This document shows positions 63,920 to 64,000 of a stretch of DNA of 64,000 bases, piece after piece. This stretch comes from Novipirellula aureliae (GTDB lineage: Bacteria; Planctomycetota; Planctomycetia; Pirellulales; Pirellulaceae). The position numbers and the translations under genes are program-made. Numbering within the stretch: position 1 is the first letter of the stretch; the number at the start of each line of letters is the position of its first letter. The stretch covers positions 62,001-126,000 of the forward strand of contig NZ_SJPY01000010.1 of assembly GCF_007860185.1 (NCBI RefSeq), written 5' to 3'. Under the pieces are notes generated by a model. The model saw only the letters and a list, made by a program, of their open reading frames with translations, did not search any database and was not told the origin of the DNA.

Positions 63920-64000
63920 ATGGCTTCACATCAACAGCTTCTCTATCACATCGTCTTCAGCACGAAAGAACGCCGGCTGCTGTTGCAAGACAATCTTTTT
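63920..64000 (+). CDS. IS200-like / REP-associated tyrosine transposase, 5' end only
   Basis: The 27 codons in the window read MASHQQLLYHIVFSTKERR and eight more residues, which is the typical first strand of IS200/IS605-type Y1 transposases and their REP-associated relatives (RAYTs). The HxH metal-binding pair and the catalytic Tyr would lie beyond the window edge, so activity cannot be judged. The gene starts directly after a 23-unit REP-like array, the arrangement expected of a RAYT and the repeats it processes. Confidence 0.78.
   Translation, partial: MASHQQLLYHIVFSTKERRLLLQDNLF

Noticed and set aside
1-64000. tRNA or rRNA genes
   Set aside because: No cloverleaf-like segment or rRNA-like sequence was noticed on reading; a covariance-model scan was not possible.

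Overview
The window looks like a chromosomal segment of a planctomycete, most likely from the Pirellulaceae (Rhodopirellula-like). The evidence is two prepilin-leader DUF1559 proteins, a Calx-beta/dockerin surface protein with the FEQLEDRRLLA leader, an SHD1/WD40-type exported protein, a PQQ-propeller protein, a TrpB2-type tryptophan synthase beta chain, a TPR-ExbB-ExbD operon, and long gene-free stretches full of hairpin repeats. No rRNA, tRNA, prophage or CRISPR locus was seen. Almost all genes are chromosomal housekeeping or lineage-typical envelope genes. The accessory character lies in the repeats.

Layout. 1-5.0 kb (minus strand): a cut-off membrane protein, a HisA/HisF-family enzyme, and the overlapping operon TPR protein -> ExbB/TolQ -> ExbD. 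5.3-9.7 kb (plus): smc and a PPDK/PEP-synthase regulatory protein. 9.9-13.4 kb (minus): SHD1/propeller protein, HEAT-repeat lipoprotein, DinB-family protein. 13.9-15.8 kb: ornithine-decarboxylase-like enzyme converging on an AIM24 protein. 16.4-20.2 kb: S1-domain protein, methyltransferase, cysteine desulfurase. 20.7-23.6 kb: lutABC for lactate oxidation. 24.3-31 kb: small lipoprotein, SulP transporter, DUF4272 protein, receiver-GGDEF-EAL protein. 31-42 kb: tgt, the Calx-beta/dockerin protein, an AcpH-like protein, a receiver-like protein, a PQQ-propeller protein, a His/Cys-rich exported protein, DUF1559 protein 1, trpB2. 43-47.5 kb: prs and a short GlmU-like uridylyltransferase, divergent from an LpxL-type acyltransferase and a THUMP-like methyltransferase. 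47.6-57.9 kb: an internally duplicated membrane protein, an NTP/MFS-type transporter, an SH3-domain protein, a very large FtsX-type permease and a ribbon-helix-helix protein. 58.7-64 kb: a second, Cys-less NifS-like protein, DUF1559 protein 2, and about 2 kb of REP-like repeats leading into the start of an IS200-like (RAYT-type) transposase that runs off the window.

The most striking feature is the repeat content. At least five unrelated hairpin families (stems of 7-8 bp, loops of 3-4 nt) occur as tandem arrays in intergenic DNA. Two arrays are closed by perfect 13-14 nt inverted ends, and one has grown inside a small inverted-repeat element that also exists as dispersed single copies. The REP array at the right edge contains two near-identical derivatives of the transposase gene start. 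Two heptanucleotide arrays add simple-sequence variation; one sits across the likely start of the Cys-less NifS-like gene, where copy number would decide the reading frame.

All calls come from reading the sequence. Family names rest on recognisable motifs and remembered families, not on searches.
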